From: Arcicella rigui
GTDB taxonomy: Bacteria; Bacteroidota; Bacteroidia; Cytophagales; Spirosomataceae
NCBI RefSeq assembly: GCF_034929435.1
Contig: NZ_JAYFUM010000007.1
Coordinates: forward strand, 124,001-188,000
Direction: 5' to 3'
DNA: 64,000 bases
Part shown: piece after piece, positions 60,808 to 64,000 of the stretch
How positions within the stretch are numbered: the first letter of the stretch is position 1
Layout of the letters: each line of letters begins with the position of its first letter
Position numbers and translations under genes: made by a program
Notes under the pieces: generated by a model
The model's input: the letters and a program-made list of their open reading frames with translations, nothing else
Database searches by the model: none
What the model was told of the DNA's origin: nothing

Positions 60808-63399
60808 TTATTTTGTTAAAATTATTTTCTTGAAAAGTACGCCGTTTTCAGTTTGGAGTTTTAAAATATATGCTCCACTTTGAAGATGCGAAAGGTTAAT
60901 TGAGCTTGAAAACTCTGTTCCAGAATTAAGGTGATGTTCAGATAATACCGCTCTGCCAATCATATCATGCACGTTGATATTGATTTCTTTTGTGTTTTTC
61001 TGGAAAGATGCCTTCAACAGAAATTCACCCGAAGAAGGATTGGGAGAAATATTTACGTCAATGGTAGCGATAGGTTCGTTGGCTAAAACGGTTACTTTCG
61101 GAGCAACTTGGATATTCAAATCGTCAATAGACCAGCCCCAGCCATAAGCAAGTGGGTCAGCTAATAATCTGAATCGAATTAAAACATTGTCTCCAGCCTT
61201 AAAATCGCCTGATTTCAGCATATCAATTTCTCTTTTTCTATAAAGAGAAGTAGAGCCTACTACTTTAGAGTTTTGGTCTTTGTCAATATTATTCCCTTGC
61301 CATGCGTTCAACCAAGTTGGGTCAGCGTTTGAATCCCAACCGTCCTGAAACCACTGCCAAGTTTTTCCATTATCTTTTGAGCCTTCAACCACAACATAAT
61401 CAAAAAATTCACGGTCTGGAAAAGTAGCACCATCTGCTCCTGGTTCAACTAATACGATTTCGTTGAAGTAAATTTTTGCACTATCACTTTTCAACGTAAC
61501 AGGTCTTAGCAATTGAGCAATATAGTTAGAAAACAAATTACCATCTTCTGGGAAGGTTTCTTCCGAACCATTTTTATATGGGTGGTCAGAATTTAAAGAA
61601 ATATTATTAAAGCCCGAAGGTTGAGTAAAAGAGAAACCTTTAAGATAGAAATCCTCTGGTGGCGAAGTAACCGCATCAAAATTGTTTGAATAGGTTTTTA
61701 CAGCACTCAACAACTGGATTACTTTAATTTCGTAATAACCAGATTCTGGCGAGTACCTTACATTTTTGATTTTTGCTTTGTCTTTTACAACAATACGATA
61801 AGTGATAATATCTCCTTTTTTAATTTTCCCTGCACTAAAATTAAAACTACCATCAAAAGCGACGATACTATTTTGAGTTACAGTTGTTAGCATGATAGGG
61901 GCTTGTTTAACACCGTTAATCAAGTATTCAATGTACACGCTATCAATACCAATGTTGTCATAAGTATATCCTGTAGGAATGGTAACTTTAGTGTCTGTAT
62001 TGAAAATATTGTAAATATTATTTTGATATGACAATACAGGTTTTACCGTATCAGCTCCAATGGTGAAATTATAATAATTATAAAAGCCTTTTGTACTTCT
62101 TGGGGCTTCTGCTGGACTGGCAATTTTGTTACCAGCAAGGTCTTCGCCTGCCCAATAATACTGAATCAATCTTCTATTTGTCGATTTTGGTAAAGTATAA
62201 GAATATTGGTTTCCAACCTTCGTTAGGGGTACTTCGGTAGCACCTAAAATATTGGTTGTACTTACAAAAAGTTTTACAGTACCATCTTTAATTCCAGCAT
62301 CACTGTAAACGGTGGCAGTCAGTACATAATCTTTGTTGGTATCTTCATTGTCTTTAAGAGGCGTATGGATAATAGAACTACTCGCCCAACCGATGTCGTT
62401 AAAGAAATTTAAAACGATTGGCCCAATTTCACGAGTAACTTCGCCAGCGGCAATAGTGGGTGTCATTAAGGCATTTGGGTTTCCAACTGGATAAGTAGCT
62501 TGGTCAACGTGATAAATACTTGAACCAGAACTATAAGTACTCGGTGCATAAAGCTTTGCTCTGACTACCGAAGGGCTATTCAAAAACAGTCTATTACTGG
62601 TAATGTAACTACGAAGAGCCGTCGAGAAATTTTCAATTTGGCTTGTATCTATCAGCGAAAGTCCTGCATTGTTTTCAATATAATTATCAAATATTCCTGC
62701 ATAACCTGCATAAGAGCCATCGCCCCAGCCCGCAATGGTTTCGTTGGCAGCAAAAGTACCAATAAAGCCAAGTCCATGACCGAACTCGTGCAATACTACC
62801 GAAAGTAAATCATATTGGTTTTTAGTAGGGGCAGTTGCTCCGTAGTTCCAGTCGTTACGGTCTGAATTAAAACTTGCATAAATGTCATATTCACTTGCAC
62901 CATTTAGTTCCTGACGAGCCATTTTCTCTGCTAAAGCCACAGGATACCAAGTACCAGCCTTGGCTGCTCCCTGAAAGTCGTGATAGTAAGTAGAAGCACC
63001 TGCCGAACCAAGTACGCCTGTGGCAAGGCTTTTCCATTGCACATAAATACGGATGGGTACATCAGAATTGAGAGCGTCTGCCCAAATGGCTGCTGCGTTT
63101 TCAAATATTTGTTTTACTTCAGCACTTACGCCATTGGCATTTTCAAAAGTCACTTCAAACTTGGCTTTGTTGGCATTGGTACTTGCTTGGCGAGTATTAC
63201 CTGAGAGTTTTCGGGCTGCCGCCAACTGTGCTTCTATCATTTGGGTATAACCCATTGGTAGCACACGCTCTTTGGCTTGTTCGGGTGTGGGGGAATAATC
63301 CACAATTTGGTTACCCTTTGTAGAGCCTTGTTTTAGTCTTTGGGAAAACCCCAAAAAACTCCCAATAAGTAAAAAAGTAGTAAGTAGTATTTTTCTCAT
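60808..63399 (-). CDS. T9SS-exported zinc metalloprotease
   Basis: 863 residues: signal peptide (about 1-19, GFSQ), a metzincin-like catalytic domain with VVLHEFGHGLGFIG (HExxHxxGxxH-like zinc site), several beta domains (about 350-780) and a C-terminal type A sorting domain (SPNPSSGEFLLKASF, NLSHLQSGAYILKLQTENG, KKIILTK) that directs secretion by the type 9 system and attachment to the cell surface. Likely an extracellular peptidase; substrate unknown. Monocistronic with its own terminator. Confidence 0.9.
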   Translation of the reverse strand: MRKILLTTFLLIGSFLGFSQRLKQGSTKGNQIVDYSPTPEQAKERVLPMGYTQMIEAQLAAARKLSGNTRQASTNANKAKFEVTFENANGVSAEVKQIFENAAAIWADALNSDVPIRIYVQWKSLATGVLGSAGASTYYHDFQGAAKAGTWYPVALAEKMARQELNGASEYDIYASFNSDRNDWNYGATAPTKNQYDLLSVVLHEFGHGLGFIGTFAANETIAGWGDGSYAGYAGIFDNYIENNAGLSLIDTSQIENFSTALRSYITSNRLFLNSPSVVRAKLYAPSTYSSGSSIYHVDQATYPVGNPNALMTPTIAAGEVTREIGPIVLNFFNDIGWASSSIIHTPLKDNEDTNKDYVLTATVYSDAGIKDGTVKLFVSTTNILGATEVPLTKVGNQYSYTLPKSTNRRLIQYYWAGEDLAGNKIASPAEAPRSTKGFYNYYNFTIGADTVKPVLSYQNNIYNIFNTDTKVTIPTGYTYDNIGIDSVYIEYLINGVKQAPIMLTTVTQNSIVAFDGSFNFSAGKIKKGDIITYRIVVKDKAKIKNVRYSPESGYYEIKVIQLLSAVKTYSNNFDAVTSPPEDFYLKGFSFTQPSGFNNISLNSDHPYKNGSEETFPEDGNLFSNYIAQLLRPVTLKSDSAKIYFNEIVLVEPGADGATFPDREFFDYVVVEGSKDNGKTWQWFQDGWDSNADPTWLNAWQGNNIDKDQNSKVVGSTSLYRKREIDMLKSGDFKAGDNVLIRFRLLADPLAYGWGWSIDDLNIQVAPKVTVLANEPIATIDVNISPNPSSGEFLLKASFQKNTKEININVHDMIGRAVLSEHHLNSGTEFSSSINLSHLQSGAYILKLQTENGVLFKKIILTK

Positions 63400-63861
63400 A
63401 TTATGAACATTTTAGCAGACTGACTCAACAGGATTAAAGTATGAAAGTTTTGGAATACAAGATAATAACTATTCTTCATAGAAGTACAATCATTGAATTA
63501 TTAACGATAAAAGTACCTCCGCTTGTATAGCTTTCGCCCACAACTTGTCTATGAAACATTCGTTTCATAGAATTTATATGAAAAATAATTATCTTATTTT
63601 GTAAAATAGATTAACTTAGATACTTGTAAAGGTATTAAAATAAGTAAATATTGGATTATTTTCATAATCAACTTTAGGGAACTCATTTATTACTAAGACA
63701 AGAATTTGTCTTAAAACGTTATTTTTTATTCATATTTTTGAAAGTGATACCGCTCAATAATTTGAGAAGCACTAAAGCCTTCTATCTTTGTTTAATACAA
63801 TAAATAATTTTTATATTTGCTCGTCTAAAAATCTCAGACTTTAACTAAATTAAAAATAATT
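63400..63861. other. Gene-free divergent promoter region
   Basis: About 460 bp, AT-rich, with no open frame worth reporting. It separates the metalloprotease gene (minus) from the phospho-sugar mutase gene (plus); the latter has the promoter listed. Nothing else recognised. Confidence 0.5.
63788..63819 (+). promoter_or_regulatory. Phospho-sugar mutase promoter
   Basis: TTG at 63788-63790, 21 bp, TATATTTG at 63812-63819. A second -7-like TATCTTTG lies at 63783-63790. Start of transcription near 63826, about 36 nt before the ATG. Confidence 0.6.
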
Positions 63862-64000
63862 ATGGCAGCAAGCTTCGACGCTCTTACCCAAGAAAAAATC
63901 AATTTATGGCTATCTGGAAATTACGATGCCGACACAAAAGCTAAAATCCAACAGCTTTTAGACGAAGGGAAAGAAACAGAATTGACAGATTCTTTTTACA
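63862..64000 (+). CDS. Phospho-sugar mutase (phosphoglucomutase/phosphomannomutase), 3' end cut
   Basis: 46 residues visible: MAASFDALTQEKINLWLSGN..., ending TELTDSFY at the window edge. This matches the N-terminus of Bacteroidota alpha-D-phosphohexomutases, whose active-site serine lies further downstream. The reaction would be interconversion of glucose-1- and glucose-6-phosphate (or the mannose equivalents). Confidence 0.8.
   Translation, partial: MAASFDALTQEKINLWLSGNYDADTKAKIQQLLDEGKETELTDSFY

Overview
The window reads as a chromosomal segment of a Bacteroidota bacterium, most likely order Cytophagales (Spirosomataceae-like, e.g. Emticicia, Flectobacillus or Arcicella relatives; the genus is a guess). 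Reasons: TAnnTTTG -7 promoter boxes, A-rich leaders instead of Shine-Dalgarno sites, DUF5686, DUF3078, DUF5606 and DUF6438 proteins, a type 9 secretion (T9SS) C-terminal signal, a TonB receptor with a CarboxypepD-like N-terminus, and MurD/FtsW/MurG in Bacteroidota style. GC is low. No rRNA or tRNA was found.

Layout. 0-5.5 kb: the 3' part of a DUF5686 outer-membrane protein, then the most unusual item, an array of seven 173-bp direct repeats. Read on the minus strand, each repeat encodes an intact 39-residue peptide whose N-terminus looks like a Bacteroidota RiPP/natural-product leader. The array ends at a bidirectional terminator and is divergent from a LytS-type histidine kinase and LytTR regulator operon. 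5.5-13.5 kb: housekeeping genes (plsY, M20 dipeptidase, murQ, cytochrome c, quinone oxidoreductase, DUF5606, engB, hemE). 13.6-19.5 kb: an accessory stretch with a glycine-zipper lipoprotein, a toxin-antitoxin pair whose PIN toxin has lost a normal start codon, 1.3 kb of several non-coding repeat families, and an AT-rich two-gene ATPase/HNH defence system resembling Septu. 20-31 kb: valS, a coiled-coil membrane protein, yggS, DUF4230, a GH36-like alpha-galactosidase, a thioredoxin-fold protein and hemA.

31.9-44 kb: a lipoprotein made of two fused truncated globins with a small HMA-like partner, murD-ftsW-murG, DUF3078, guaB, apbE, a SUMF1-type protein and a Tat-exported Gfo/Idh/MocA oxidoreductase. 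44.3-49.6 kb: a two-gene cassette with a PD-(D/E)XK-like protein, then an arsenic locus (arsC, acr3, metallophosphoesterase, arsM and a SigZ-type sigma factor) in which no ArsR was found. 49.7-55 kb: ppk1, DUF6438 lipoprotein, ECF sigma factor, MscS channel, TM2 and DUF2752 proteins. 55.4-59.7 kb: a putative metal (copper-like) locus: Cys-rich secreted protein, TonB receptor, an HMA-AraC fusion regulator, a 21-bp heptad-coding repeat tract and a secreted HMA protein. 59.7-64 kb: accD, a T9SS-exported zinc metalloprotease and the start of a phospho-sugar mutase gene.

How it fits together: most of the window is ordinary core metabolism and envelope biogenesis. The accessory interest sits in the peptide array with its neighbouring two-component system, the repeat/defence island at 14-19.5 kb, and the two metal-handling loci.
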